Source of the DNA: Aureimonas mangrovi | GTDB lineage: Bacteria; Pseudomonadota; Alphaproteobacteria; Rhizobiales; Rhizobiaceae | Reading direction: 5' to 3' | DNA: 64,000 nucleotides | NCBI RefSeq assembly: GCF_014058705.1 | Contig: NZ_CP059692.1 | Coordinates: forward strand, 2,485,001-2,549,000 | In this document: in pieces, positions 8,133 to 18,100 of the stretch | How positions within the stretch are numbered: the first letter of the stretch is position 1 | Layout: every line of letters starts with the position of its first letter | Notes under the pieces: model-generated | The model's database searches: none | Told to the model about the DNA's origin: nothing | Seen by the model: only the letters and a program-made list of their open reading frames with translations | Translations under genes and position numbers: made by a program

Positions 8133-10138
8133 GCCGGCACGCCCCGCCCGCCGGGCGCTTCGCCCTCGGTGCCGCCGGCGGTCTTGCGCCGGGACGGCGC
8201 GCCGACGCGCAGGCGGCGGTCGGCCAGCGAGACGAGCCCGCCGAGCGACATGAACACCGTGCCGTACCAGATCAGCGTGACGAGCGGCTTCACCCAGATG
8301 CGCACCACCGTCTGCCCGCCATTGGCGAGCGGATCGCCAAGCGAGACGTAGACCTGCGTGAAGATCTCGGTGTGGATGCCGGCCTCGGTCGTCGGCATCT
8401 GCCGCGCCGGGTAGAAGCGTCGCGCGCTCTCGACGCGGCCGCGCGCCTCGCCGTCCTGCTCGATGACGAAGGTCCCGACATCCTCGGTGTAGTTCGGCCC
8501 CTCGCGTGGCACGATGCCCTCGAAGCGCACGGTATAGCCGCCCGCCTCGAAGTGCTGGCCGGGTTCCATCACCGTCACGCTTTCGGTCTCGAAGGCGCTG
8601 ACGGCGACGATGCCGAGCACCGTCACGCCCAGCCCGAAATGGGCGAGCGCCGTGCCGAAGGCGGAGCGCGGCAGGCCGGCAAGGCGCCGCAGCGCGGTTG
8701 CGAAGGGCACACGCGTGAAGGCGGCGCGGCCCCAGAGATCGACGAGCGCGCCCGCCATCAGCCAGACCGCGAGTGCGAAGCCGAAGGCGGCGAGGATGCG
8801 CGTTCCCTCCGCCAGCGCCAGCGTCAGGATCGCCGCGAACAGCGACAGCCCGACGGCGAAGTAGAGCCGTTCGGCCGCCGCCTTCAGGTCTCCCCGCTTC
8901 CAGGCCAGCAGCGGGCCGAAGGGCACGGCCAGCAGAAGCGGCAGCATCAGCGGGACGAAGGTCGCGTTGAAGAAGGGCGGGCCCACCGAGATCTTGGTGC
9001 CCGTAATCGTCTCCAGCACCAGCGGGTAGAGCGTCCCGATCAGGATCGTCGCCGTCGCCGTGGTCAGGAACAGGTTGTTGAAGACGAGCGCGCCCTCGCG
9101 GCTGATCGGCGTGAAGAGGCCGCCCGCCTCGAGCTCGCTCGAGCGCCAGGCGAAGAGCGCCAGCGAGCCGCCGATGAAGACGCACAGGATGGCGAGGATG
9201 AAGACGCCGCGCTCGGGGTCCACCGCGAAGGAATGCAGCGAGGTCAGGACGCCGGAGCGCACGAGGAACGTGCCGAGGAGCGAGAGCGAGAAGGTGAGGA
9301 TCGCGAGGAGCACGGTCCAGATCTTCAGCGCGGCGCGCTTTTCCATCACCAGCGCCGAATGAAGGAGCGCGGTGCCCGAAAGCCACGGCATGAAGCTCGC
9401 GTTCTCCACCGGGTCCCAGAACCACCAGCCGCCCCAGCCGAGTTCGTAATAGGCCCAGTAGGAGCCCATCGAGATCCCGGCCGTCAGGAAGACCCAGGCC
9501 GTCAGCGTCCAGGGTCGCACCCAGCGCGCCCACGCGGCGTCGATGCGCCCCTCGATCAGCGCGGCCACCGCGAAGGCGAAGGCGATCGAGAAGCCGACAT
9601 AGCCGAGATAGAGCATCGGCGGATGGATCGCGAGCCCGATGTCCTGGAGGATCGGATTGAGATCCTGCCCCTCCATCGGCGCCGGGAAGACGCGCTCGAA
9701 CGGGTTGGAGGTCAGCAGGATGAAGACGAGGAAGGCGCTGGTGATCCAGGCTTGCACGGACAGGACGTTGGCGCGAAGGCTTGCCGGCAGGTCGCGCCCG
9801 AACAGCGCGACGAGCGAGGCGAAAAAGGCGAGGATCAGCACCCACAGGAGCATCGAGCCCTCGTGGTTCCCCCACACGCCGGTGATCTTGTAGAGAAGCG
9901 GCTTCAGCGAATGCGAGTTCTGGACGACGTTCAGCACCGAGAAGTCGGAGTTGACGTAGGCGATCGTCAGGGCCGCGAAGGACAGGCCGAGCAGCGCCAG
10001 CGTCGCCACCGCCGCGACCGAGCCCGTCTCCATCAGCCGCATGTCGCCGCGCCGCGCGCCGACCATCGGCAGCGTGGACTGCACCAGCGACACGGCCAGA
10101 GCCAGGACGAGCGCGAAATGTCCAAGCTCGACGATCAT
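8129..10138 (-). CDS. ccmF: Heme lyase CcmF/CycK
   Basis: Polytopic inner-membrane protein of 669 residues, the core of the System I cytochrome c heme lyase. It shows many hydrophobic segments and the tryptophan-rich WWD signature in the stretch [21 protein letters not shown], with conserved periplasmic His residues around it. An in-frame extension upstream to 10201 is rejected because the ATG at 10138 gives the family start [10 protein letters not shown] and overlaps the ccmE stop (ATGA). Length and order match the rhizobial cycHJKL operon. Confidence 0.95.
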   Translation of the reverse strand: MIVELGHFALVLALAVSLVQSTLPMVGARRGDMRLMETGSVAAVATLALLGLSFAALTIAYVNSDFSVLNVVQNSHSLKPLLYKITGVWGNHEGSMLLWVLILAFFASLVALFGRDLPASLRANVLSVQAWITSAFLVFILLTSNPFERVFPAPMEGQDLNPILQDIGLAIHPPMLYLGYVGFSIAFAFAVAALIEGRIDAAWARWVRPWTLTAWVFLTAGISMGSYWAYYELGWGGWWFWDPVENASFMPWLSGTALLHSALVMEKRAALKIWTVLLAILTFSLSLLGTFLVRSGVLTSLHSFAVDPERGVFILAILCVFIGGSLALFAWRSSELEAGGLFTPISREGALVFNNLFLTTATATILIGTLYPLVLETITGTKISVGPPFFNATFVPLMLPLLLAVPFGPLLAWKRGDLKAAAERLYFAVGLSLFAAILTLALAEGTRILAAFGFALAVWLMAGALVDLWGRAAFTRVPFATALRRLAGLPRSAFGTALAHFGLGVTVLGIVAVSAFETESVTVMEPGQHFEAGGYTVRFEGIVPREGPNYTEDVGTFVIEQDGEARGRVESARRFYPARQMPTTEAGIHTEIFTQVYVSLGDPLANGGQTVVRIWVKPLVTLIWYGTVFMSLGGLVSLADRRLRVGAPSRRKTAGGTEGEAPGGRGVPA

Positions 10139-10620
10139 GAGCCGCTCTCCTCCACCGGCCGGGCGAGCGCGGCCGGCGCCAGTCCCTCGCCCTCCTGCCA
10201 CAGCCCGCGCGCCTTCAGATCATCCACGACCTCGCGCGGCATGTAGGTCTCGTCGTGCTTGGCGAGCACGGTATCGGCAGCGAAGACGCGGTCCGGCCCG
10301 AGTGCGCCCTCCGTCACCACGCCTTGCCCCTCGCGGAAGAGATCGGGCAGGAGGCCGACATAGATCACCGGCACGCTCTCAACCGAATCGGTCACGCTGA
10401 AGCGCACCTCCTCACCCGCGCCGCGCACGACCGACCCCGCCTCCACGATGCCGCCGAGACGCACGCGCTGTCCGGGCACTGCGGTGTCGGCCATGAGATC
10501 CGTGGGCGAGTTGAAGAAGGCGACCGAATCCGACAGCGCGGTGAGAACGAGCCCCATCGCCAGCGCCACGACCGCCATCATCGCGCCGATGCCGGCCAGC
10601 CGCTTCTGCTTGCGGGTCAT
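10135..10620 (-). CDS. ccmE: Heme chaperone CcmE/CycJ
   Basis: Periplasmic heme chaperone of 161 residues with one N-terminal membrane anchor (about residues 10-30). It binds heme covalently and passes it to CcmF. The heme-binding site is visible: His122 and Tyr126 in AKHDETYMP, the classic HXXXY form. The ATG at 10620 overlaps the ccmI stop by ATGA; an upstream in-frame extension lies within ccmI and is rejected. Confidence 0.94.
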   Translation of the reverse strand: MTRKQKRLAGIGAMMAVVALAMGLVLTALSDSVAFFNSPTDLMADTAVPGQRVRLGGIVEAGSVVRGAGEEVRFSVTDSVESVPVIYVGLLPDLFREGQGVVTEGALGPDRVFAADTVLAKHDETYMPREVVDDLKARGLWQEGEGLAPAALARPVEESGS

Positions 10621-11759
10621 GGCCGCGCCTCCCCTTCGCCGGCAGACGGTTCGATGCCGGCGTTGCGCGCAGCCGTCTCGATCAGGCGCCATTCGGGCGA
10701 GCCGGGGTCGAACGTCTCACCGGCACGCGCGAGCGCAGCGCTCGCCGCCGGCCGGTCGCCGAGAACCGAATAGGCATGGACCAGCCGCGCCCAACCCTCG
10801 GCATCGTCCGGCTCGGCTTCGAGACGCGCGGCAAGGCCCGCGACCATACCGGCGATCATCTCGCCCTGTTCGCCCTGCGGTGTCGCGGCCGCGCGCGCCG
10901 CGACCTCGGCGGCCGTCGGCCCGCCGGACGGCATCCCGCCCTGCGCCTGCGCATCGCGCAAGGCGTCCTCGGCGAGCCGGCGCCAGGGCGCATCGGCCGG
11001 CGCCGTCTCCAGAAGCGCGCGCCAGGCCTCCGCGGCTTCCGCGAACCGCCCTTCCTGCGAAAGATCGAGCGCGAGGAAGAAGCGCGGCGCCGTCATCTCT
11101 GGCTCGGCGGCCGCGACACGCTCGAAGGCCTCCCGCGCCTCGTCCGTAACCTCGCCGCCGGCGCCACGCGTCAACGCCTCGCCGAGGCCCATGAGCCGAA
11201 CCGGCGTTTCGCCGAGAAGCCCGATCGCCTGTCGATACGCCTGGGCCGCCTTCCCGGCATCGCCCGCGCGCAGATAGACGGGCGCCAGAACGTCCCAGCC
11301 CCGGCCATCCTGCGGATTCGCGCGCAGGCGCGCCTCGGCCGCCGCGATCATCGCCTGAAGGTCGATGTCGCCGGGCGCCACGTCCGCACGCGCGGCAAGC
11401 GGCGCATCGGGCATCTGCGGAGAGCCGACCCAGCCGTAGAAGCCGAGTGCGGCGAGCGGCAAGGCGACGGCGATGCCGAGCGCGGCCGGCGTCAGCCGGA
11501 CCGGCGCACCCGTACCCTGCCCCGTCTGCGCGGCGGCGCGCAGGAGCCTGCGCCCGATCTCGGCACGCGCGGATTCGGCTTCGCTCGCGGAGATCGTGCC
11601 GCGCCGCAGGTCACCGTCGAGTTCGCCGAGCTGTGCCTTGTAGACCTCGACGTCGTGCTCCACGCCCGCTGGCGCACCATTCGGCGCCGCCCGCAGGAGC
11701 GGGCGGGCGAGCGTCAGGGCCACGATGGCGGTCAGAAGGGCGGCGGCAGTCCAGAACAT
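10617..11759 (-). CDS. ccmI: Cytochrome c maturation protein CcmI/CycH
   Basis: First gene of ccmIEFH, 380 residues. CcmI presents apocytochrome c to the heme lyase. The N-terminus has two membrane helices (about 2-20 and 95-115) flanking a cytoplasmic loop with the LDRD-like region YKAQLGELDGDLRRGTIS. The C-terminal half is a periplasmic TPR-type domain, with Ala-rich repeats around residues 150-340. The ATG at 11759 gives the family start MFWTAAALL. About 160 bases separate it from the lipoprotein gene upstream, so the operon promoter is probably there; no convincing promoter elements were identified. Confidence 0.92.
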   Translation of the reverse strand: MFWTAAALLTAIVALTLARPLLRAAPNGAPAGVEHDVEVYKAQLGELDGDLRRGTISASEAESARAEIGRRLLRAAAQTGQGTGAPVRLTPAALGIAVALPLAALGFYGWVGSPQMPDAPLAARADVAPGDIDLQAMIAAAEARLRANPQDGRGWDVLAPVYLRAGDAGKAAQAYRQAIGLLGETPVRLMGLGEALTRGAGGEVTDEAREAFERVAAAEPEMTAPRFFLALDLSQEGRFAEAAEAWRALLETAPADAPWRRLAEDALRDAQAQGGMPSGGPTAAEVAARAAATPQGEQGEMIAGMVAGLAARLEAEPDDAEGWARLVHAYSVLGDRPAASAALARAGETFDPGSPEWRLIETAARNAGIEPSAGEGEARP

Positions 11760-11919
11760 GCGCTCTTCAATCACGGAGAAGCGCGCAGGGAAAGCCGGAC
11801 GGTCCCCGCGACCAGATGGATGTTGGCGCAACTGCTAGCAGAAGTGCCGGCTCCGCCCCATTCACATCTATGCCAGCATAGTCATCTTCAAGAGTGACGC
11901 GAAGGCGGCAGATACCGGC

Positions 11920-12321
11920 TCAGACTGGCGTCCAGAGGTCGCCCGAGCGGCAGGCGGTGCCGATCTGGCGCACGGTCGTCGTCCCGCGCGAGACCGAATG
12001 GGTGTAGCCGCGGCAGTCCTGCGAGCCGACGCGATAGAGCTGTGTCGGCACCACCTCGCCACGGAATCCCTCCGCGCTCCAGTCGATAGGCTGGCCGACG
12101 CGCCCGAACTGGAGTGCCTGATATTCGGCCTCCAGCGCCTGCCGCTTGGCGCTCGCCGGAAGCTCCACGCCGCCCGGCTGCGCCAGGAGCCCGCCGGTCA
12201 AGGCGGCGATGTTCGGCGTTTCGGGCGCCAAGGACGCATTGGTGACGCTGGGGCCGGAGAGGCACCCGGTCAGAACCATGAGAAGCGGGAGCGGAAGAAG
12301 GCGACGCGAAGACAGACGCAT
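11920..12321 (-). CDS. Small outer-surface lipoprotein (17-kDa antigen/RT0821-like domain)
   Basis: Predicted lipoprotein of 133 residues. A short signal sequence ends in the lipobox LTGC, with the lipid-bearing Cys near residue 20. The C-terminal domain contains conserved-looking GSQDCRGYTHSV and GTACRSGDLW segments, which resemble the RT0821/Lpp0805 surface-antigen domain; its two Cys could form a disulfide. Function is unknown. It lies 36 bases beyond feuQ on the same strand and may be the tail of the feuPQ unit. Confidence 0.75.
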   Translation of the reverse strand: MRLSSRRLLPLPLLMVLTGCLSGPSVTNASLAPETPNIAALTGGLLAQPGGVELPASAKRQALEAEYQALQFGRVGQPIDWSAEGFRGEVVPTQLYRVGSQDCRGYTHSVSRGTTTVRQIGTACRSGDLWTPV

Positions 12322-12356
12322 GGCGGACCCGTAACGACGGCTGGAGACATTGCTTC

Positions 12357-13808
12357 CTACGACATCGTCTCAAGGGCGGTGCGAGGCAAGTGCAATTCCG
12401 CTCGAAGTCCGCCGATCGGCGCGCGGGCCATGCGAAAGTCTCCGCGATATTGCGAAACGGTATCGCTCACGATCGACAGGCCGAGGCCGCTCCCGGGCTT
12501 GGCCTCGTCGAAGCGGCGCCCGCGCCGCGCCGCGCCCTCCATCTGCTCCTGCGTCATGCCGGGCCCGTCGTCTTCTACCGCCACGACCAGACGCTCCGGC
12601 CCGTCGGCGCGCGCCGAGACCACGATGCGCCCCGCGCTCCACTTCGCCGCGTTCTCGAGGAGGTTGCCGACCATTTCCTCGAAATCCTCGCGCTCGCCCG
12701 CGAAGACCAATGCGCCCAGCGTGCCGGCGTCGGGCGCCTCGACGTTCGTTTCGGGGTTCAGCCGCCGGATCACCTTCACCAGCCGCTCCAGCGAAGTGCC
12801 GACCGGCGTTCGCGCCACGGAACCCTCCGTGAGCGCGGCCACGCGCGCTCTGTCGAGATAGTGCTGTACCTGCACGCGCATCGTGCCGGCCTGTTCGGCG
12901 ACGAGGCGCCCGCGCGCTCCGCCGATTGCGTCCGCCTCGTTGGTGAGAACCGCGATCGGCGTCTTCAGGGAGTGGGCGAGATTGCCCACCTGCGTGCGTG
13001 CGCGCTCCACGATACGCCGATTGTTGTCGATCAGCGCGTTCATCTCGGCAGCCAGCGGCTCGATCTCGGCCGGGAACGAACCGTCCAGCCGTTCGGCCCG
13101 TCCGGTTCGCACCGCGCTGAGTGCGCGGCGCACCGTGCCGAGCGGGCGCAGGCCAAACAGGATCGCCAACGCGTTGATGAGGATCGAGCCGAGGCCGAAG
13201 AGCCCCAGATACAGCGCCAGCGTCCGGTTGAAGCGCGCGATATCGGCCTGCACGACGCTTGCATTGCCCATCACGCGAAATCGAGCGGCGTGGTTGTCGG
13301 CATCCAGCACCACCTCCGCCTCCTCCACCAGCACGCGCTCGCCGTCGAGCCCGTCAGTCAGGTAGGAGCGGCGGTACTGGCCGTCGAAGGGCTCGGCATC
13401 CGTCGGCACCGGGGCGATCTGTCCGGCGCCCAGAGAGAAGGATGCGAGCCGCCCGAAGGTGTTGTCGCTCGCCGGCACCACCTCCCAGTACCAGCCCGAA
13501 AGCGGCTGCGCGTAGGAGAGGTCGCCGAGATCGGGCGAGCCGGAAAGGAAGTCATCCTCGTTGACGGTGACGGAGTTGACGAGGTTGTACAGCTGCGCGC
13601 GCACGACGGCCTCGAAGCCGGCGAAGGCCGTGCGTTCGTAGAGGTTCGAAATCAGCCCGCCGACCACGAGGAAGGCGGCGACGGCCCAGATGCTCGAAAG
13701 GCCGATGACGCGAACGGCCAGCATGTTGAGCCAGCGCCGCTTGCGCGGACGGGTCTGCGCCGCCGGCGAACCGTCTGGTCGCGCGGCCTCCTCGTCGCCG
13801 CTACGCAC
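12357..13808 (-). CDS. feuQ: Sensor histidine kinase FeuQ (PhoQ-like)
   Basis: Inner-membrane kinase of 483 residues, partner of FeuP. In order: a basic cytoplasmic lead, a membrane segment near residues 32-52, a periplasmic sensor domain to about 190, a second membrane helix, HAMP, the H box GNLAHSLKTPIAVLTNEAD (His followed by Ser-Leu-Lys-Thr-Pro, as in PhoQ), and an ATPase domain with NLLENAAKW, DDGPGM and GSGLGLSI. The proposed start is GTG at 13808, overlapping the feuP stop by 8 bases; a later ATG at residue 29 is possible. In rhizobia FeuPQ controls envelope and osmoadaptation genes; here the assignment rests on motifs and synteny with ccmI. Confidence 0.82.
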   Translation of the reverse strand: MRSGDEEAARPDGSPAAQTRPRKRRWLNMLAVRVIGLSSIWAVAAFLVVGGLISNLYERTAFAGFEAVVRAQLYNLVNSVTVNEDDFLSGSPDLGDLSYAQPLSGWYWEVVPASDNTFGRLASFSLGAGQIAPVPTDAEPFDGQYRRSYLTDGLDGERVLVEEAEVVLDADNHAARFRVMGNASVVQADIARFNRTLALYLGLFGLGSILINALAILFGLRPLGTVRRALSAVRTGRAERLDGSFPAEIEPLAAEMNALIDNNRRIVERARTQVGNLAHSLKTPIAVLTNEADAIGGARGRLVAEQAGTMRVQVQHYLDRARVAALTEGSVARTPVGTSLERLVKVIRRLNPETNVEAPDAGTLGALVFAGEREDFEEMVGNLLENAAKWSAGRIVVSARADGPERLVVAVEDDGPGMTQEQMEGAARRGRRFDEAKPGSGLGLSIVSDTVSQYRGDFRMARAPIGGLRAELHLPRTALETMS

Positions 13809-14463
13809 CGGGACCCATGCGGTAGCCGAGCCCGCGCACGGTCTCGATCAGGTCGTTGCCGATCTTGCGACGCAGCCGCCCGACGAAGACCTCGATCGTG
13901 TTGGAGTCGCGGTCGAAATCCTGATCGTACATGTGCTCGGTCAGTTCCGAGCGCGATACGATCTGCCCCTGGTGGTGCATCAGGTAAGACAGCAGCCGGT
14001 ACTCGTGCGAGGTCAGCTTCAGCGGCGCGCCGTCGACGCTGGCCTTCGAGGCCTTGGTGTCGAGCCTGAGCGGCCCGCAGATGATCTCGGAGGAAGCGTG
14101 GCCAGCCGCGCGTCGGATCAGCGCGCGCACGCGCGCCAGCACCTCCTCGATGTGGAAGGGCTTGGCGACGTAGTCGTCGGCACCTGCGTCGATCCCGGCC
14201 ACCTTGTCGCTCCATCGGTCGCGCGCGGTGAGGATGATCACCGGCATTGCCCGCCCGTCGCGGCGCCAGCGCTCCAGCACGGAAATGCCGTCCATCTCCG
14301 GCAGGCCGACGTCGAGGATCACCGCGTCGTAGGGCTCGGTGTCGCCGAGGAAGTGACCTTCCTCGCCGTCATACGCCTTGTCCACGACGTAGCCCGCGCC
14401 GGTCAGCGCCTCGTCGAGCTGGCGGTTGAGGTTGCGGTCGTCCTCGACGATCAGGATGCGCAT
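13801..14463 (-). CDS. feuP: Response regulator FeuP (OmpR/PhoP type)
   Basis: DNA-binding response regulator of 220 residues. The receiver has the acidic pair at 8-9, phosphoacceptor Asp51 in VILDVGLPEMDG and the conserved Lys in VAKPFHIEE. The winged-helix domain shows EHMYDQDFDRDSNTIEVF and LRRKIGNDLIETVRGLGYR. The product closely follows the PhoP/FeuP pattern. It overlaps feuQ by 8 bases, consistent with one operon, and follows a small exported protein gene by 40 bases. Confidence 0.87.
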   Translation of the reverse strand: MRILIVEDDRNLNRQLDEALTGAGYVVDKAYDGEEGHFLGDTEPYDAVILDVGLPEMDGISVLERWRRDGRAMPVIILTARDRWSDKVAGIDAGADDYVAKPFHIEEVLARVRALIRRAAGHASSEIICGPLRLDTKASKASVDGAPLKLTSHEYRLLSYLMHHQGQIVSRSELTEHMYDQDFDRDSNTIEVFVGRLRRKIGNDLIETVRGLGYRMGPGA

Positions 14464-14503
14464 GAAGAATGTTCCGTGGTCTTCCGGGCGGTCGAGCGGA
14501 CGC

Positions 14504-14830
14504 TTAGCCGGGGATCGTGATCGTCGTGCGGCGCGGGCGCCCGCCGTCCTGTCCGGGGATCAGAACGGTCACCACACATACGGTCTGGCCGTTCTGCTGG
14601 CGCGAGGACACGGAAAGCACCTGACCGCCGCTCTGCGCGGCGGCCTGCGCGGCGGCAGCCGAGCAGTTGCCCTGCGCCAGTTCGATCGTCGGCTCGCCGG
14701 CATCTTCACTCTGCGCCTCAGCCTGCGTGCTGCTCAGAAGCCCCGGCGTCGGCGCGGCGAACGCCGCCGGCGCGAAGGCGAGCGCGACCACGAGGGCGAG
14801 AAGCTGGCGGGAGAAAACAGGAGCGCGCAT
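14504..14830 (-). CDS. Small exported protein upstream of feuPQ
   Basis: Protein of 108 residues with a clear signal peptide (MRAPVFSRQLLALVVALAF, cleavage after about residue 25). The mature part has two Cys (in NCSAAA and TVCVVTV) and an alternating region QSGGQVLSVSSRQQ that resembles a minimal PepSY-like fold, though this is tentative. The ATG at 14830 is preferred over an in-frame start at 14863 because it gives the signal peptide. It is likely co-transcribed with feuP and could act as a periplasmic modulator of FeuQ; that role is inference. Confidence 0.65.
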   Translation of the reverse strand: MRAPVFSRQLLALVVALAFAPAAFAAPTPGLLSSTQAEAQSEDAGEPTIELAQGNCSAAAAQAAAQSGGQVLSVSSRQQNGQTVCVVTVLIPGQDGGRPRRTTITIPG

Positions 14831-14890
14831 GGGCCGGACCGGTCGGAGAAGGTTTCGCGTCAAGGTTTAGCGCCTCTCCGCTGAATGTCG

Positions 14891-14924
14891 AATGAATGCG
14901 GGCGGCGCGAGACGCGCCGCCCGC
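14891..14924 (-). terminator. Terminator at the end of the GTA operon
   Basis: A perfect 12-bp stem (GCGGGCGGCGCG with CGCGCCGCCCGC, 3-base loop) begins a few bases after the holin-like gene. On the minus strand it is followed by ATTCATTC, so the T-run is broken. It probably closes the GTA transcript. Confidence 0.6.
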
Positions 14925-14928
14925 CTCG

Positions 14929-15129
14929 TCAGCGGATCGGATCGACGGCCCGGAAGCGGCCGAAGATCGCCACAACCGCGCCCAGCGCCGTGGCGAGGTC
15001 CGTCAGCGCCGCTGTCAGCGCCTCACCCGCCTCCGCGCTCGTCTCGACGCCGAAGAGGCCCGCCAACGCGCCGCTCAGTGCCAGCGCCGCACCCCAGATG
15101 GTCTTCGACTTGTACCAGTCCTTGCTCAT
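14929..15129 (-). CDS. Small holin-like membrane protein at the end of the GTA cluster
   Basis: Protein of 66 residues beginning MSKDWYKSKTIWG, with two hydrophobic stretches (about 11-25 and 45-58) around a short acidic loop. The lead SKTIWG followed by an Ala/Gly-rich helix is common in small phage and GTA holin-like proteins. Two ATGs stand in tandem at 15132 and 15129; the second has better spacing from the AAAGGAG ribosome site. It lies 27 bases after GTA gene 15. A role in particle release by membrane permeabilisation is inferred from position and shape only. Confidence 0.68.
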   Translation of the reverse strand: MSKDWYKSKTIWGAALALSGALAGLFGVETSAEAGEALTAALTDLATALGAVVAIFGRFRAVDPIR

Positions 15130-15156
15130 CATGGCTCCTTTCCCTCTGTTGCTTCG

Positions 15157-18100
15157 TCACCCGCGCGAGATCATCGCGCGCGCCTCCACGCCCGGCCCCG
15201 CCACCGGGCTCACCTGCGCCACCGTCACGGCAACGCTCGGCGGCAGCGCGCCGAAGAGCTCGGCCTGTCGGGCAGCCGTCAGAACGAGCCTCGGCGTCGT
15301 CGTCTCGCTCACGAAGGCCGGCGCGCCGGGCACTTCGATGCTGACGCGGTAGCGCTCCTCCTCCTCGCCCAGCGGCACGTCGAGGCTCTCCCAGCGGTCG
15401 GCGTCGACGCGCGAGCGACGGATCCAGGAGAGCGTCGTCGTGCCGTCCGCCTCGAACCGCGCCCGCAGATGCACTGGCGAAAGCGGCAGCATCTCGCGCA
15501 GGCCGAGCGTCGCCGGCAGCGTCACCGCGGCCGCATCGTCGAGCGGGCGGCTCGCCGGCGAGAGGCGCCATGCGAGCTCCAGCCCCCTTTCGCCGTCGAG
15601 CAGCGGCACCGCCGCCACGGCCTCGTCGAGGAGGACGAAGGGCGCGCGCTCCGGCGCTCCGGCGGCCATCGCGTCGTCCGTTCCACCCTGAGCGCGCAGC
15701 AGCCGCCGCAGCGCGAAGCGCGCGGGCGCCACCTCCTCGGCGTCGGCGAACTGCAGGACCTCCCAGACGCCGTTCGCGGCCCGCACCGCCGCCGCGTTGC
15801 GCCCCGAAAGAAGCGCCGCATAGGTCACCGACGACGGCGCCCCCGACCGAAGCTCGACGACGATTTCGTTCCCCCGGTCGAGCCGGCCGAGCGGCCCCGG
15901 CGCGAGCGCGCGAACCAGCCGGCCGATGCGCGCCGGCCGCGTGACGAGAAGGCGTGCTGCGCTGTCGCCCTCGCCTGCCATCGTCAGCGCATAGGGCATC
16001 CAGGGCCGCGCGTGGACCGCGAGCGATGCGCCGCCCGATCCGCCGCCGCCAAGCGGCAGGTCGAGGAAATGTGCCAGCGGCCGCGAGGCGAAGACCGGAC
16101 CGGTTGCGCTCGGAGGTTCGCTCGTCGGCACCGGCGGCGTCTCGGGCGCGAAGGCCGGCACGAGCGCGGCTTCCACGCGCCGCGCCGCACCGTCCTCGAT
16201 CCGCGTGATGCGCCATCGCCCCGGCACATCCGCCACCCGCACGACGTCGCCCACCTCGACCGCCACGTCATGCGGCGCCAGCGCGAAGCGGATCGTCTCG
16301 CGCCCGCCCACCACCCGCGCCAGAAGCCCGGCCGCGAAGCGCTGCGCCTCGGCGTCTGCCAGCGTCACCGGCAGGTCGAGCCGCGTCTGGCGCGCGTTGC
16401 GCCCGATCTCTCCCGACGCCGCCGAGATCGAAGCCGACTGATAGGCCCGGCCCGGATCGGCGAAGATCAGCACCGCCTCCTGCGCCACCTCCCCGGCCTC
16501 GCCGCGCCGGCGCTCCACCGGCGGCCCGTCGCCCTCCTCGGCCAGGATCGTCAGCGCAGGCGCATCGCCCGCAGCGCGCTCGCTGCCGAACACGAGGCGT
16601 TCCTCGCGGGACCGCACCCAAAGGCCGGCGAGCCGCATCAGCTCCTCGATCTCGCCGCGCGCCGAACCCGGCCCGGAGAGCACGAACCCGCCGACCTCTC
16701 CATCGACCGCCGAGACATCGGCGTCCTTGATCCCGTGATCCGTGAGGATCGCCGCGATCAGCCGGTCGAGCGGCGCCTTGCCGAGCCGCCCGGTCAGCCA
16801 GTGGCCGGTCTCCCAGTTCGCGCCGTCGCTCCAGACGTCGCGGCGCTCGGGAAAGGCCGGAAAGGGCCGCGCGTCCCAGGTCCACAGATGGATTGCGCCC
16901 GCCTCCACCATCCGCCCGCCATAGATCGGCGAGGCCGGATTCGATTCCGGGTCGGCCCAGTGATCCAGATGCGCCTCGATGAAGCGGCGCTGCTGGTGAT
17001 CGTCGCGCGCGCCGGTCGAGAAATGGGGCGCATGGCTTTCGGACGACTTCGGGTCGAGGAAGACGTTCGGCTGGTTGGCGCCCTTGTCGATCGCCGCGCA
17101 GCCGAGTTCCGTCAGCCAGATCGGCTTGGAGCGCGGCACCCACGCACTCGGCACGGCCAGCTCGGCGCCGCCGCGCCGCTCGAAATGCAGGTTCTCCCAC
17201 CAGCCGCGAAGGTCCTTGGCGCGGAACGTCCACGCCTTGCCTGCCGCGCCGTCGGTGATCGGCGTGCGGCGCCGCGCCCGCCGGTCGGCCTCGCTTGCAT
17301 AGTACCAGTCGAAATATTCGCCGCCGGCGATCGCGCTTCGCAGTCCGCCCGGCTCGTAGGGCGAGCGCAGGCCGTCCGGCCCCTCGCCGCTCCAGTCCTC
17401 GGCCCGCCAGTCGGTCAGCGGCAGGTAGCTGTCGATGCCGATCATGTCGATCGCATCGTCCGCCCAGAGCGGATCGAGGTTGAAGAAAACGTCGCCCGAG
17501 CCGTCCGCCGGCTGGTAGCCGAAATACTCGCTCCAGTCGGCCGCGTAGGTGATCTTCGCGCCGGGCAGCATGGCCTTCACGTCGCGCGCGATGGCGATCA
17601 GCGCCTCGACGAAGGGGAACCGCCCCGCTTCGTCGCGCAGCCGCGTCAGCCCGCGCATCTCGGAGCCGATCACGAAAGCGTCGACGCCGCCGGCGAGCCT
17701 TGCCAGCGCCGCCTGATGCAGGATCATCCGCCGGTAGGACCACTCTCCCGGCCCCGCATAATGCACGCGCCCGCCGGCTGTCGCATAGTGCTGCGGCCTC
17801 GCCGCGCCGACGAAGCGTTCGATCGCCGCGCGCGCCCCGGCGGTGCCGTCGGCGCTCCCAGCGCGCCCTTCCGCGATGTCGAGCGTCATGCGTCCGCGCC
17901 ACGGATGCGCCGCCTGCCGCGCCCCGCCGTAGGGGTCCGGCAATGCGTTCGCGGCGGGAATGTCCATCAGCACGAAGGGGTAGTGCGTCACCTTCAAGCC
18001 GCGCGCGTTCATGGCGCGGATCGCGCGCACGATGCCGGCGTCGGACGGCGTGCCGCCATAGGCCGGACCGCCGCTCTCTCGCGAGACAAGCCGCGCCTGC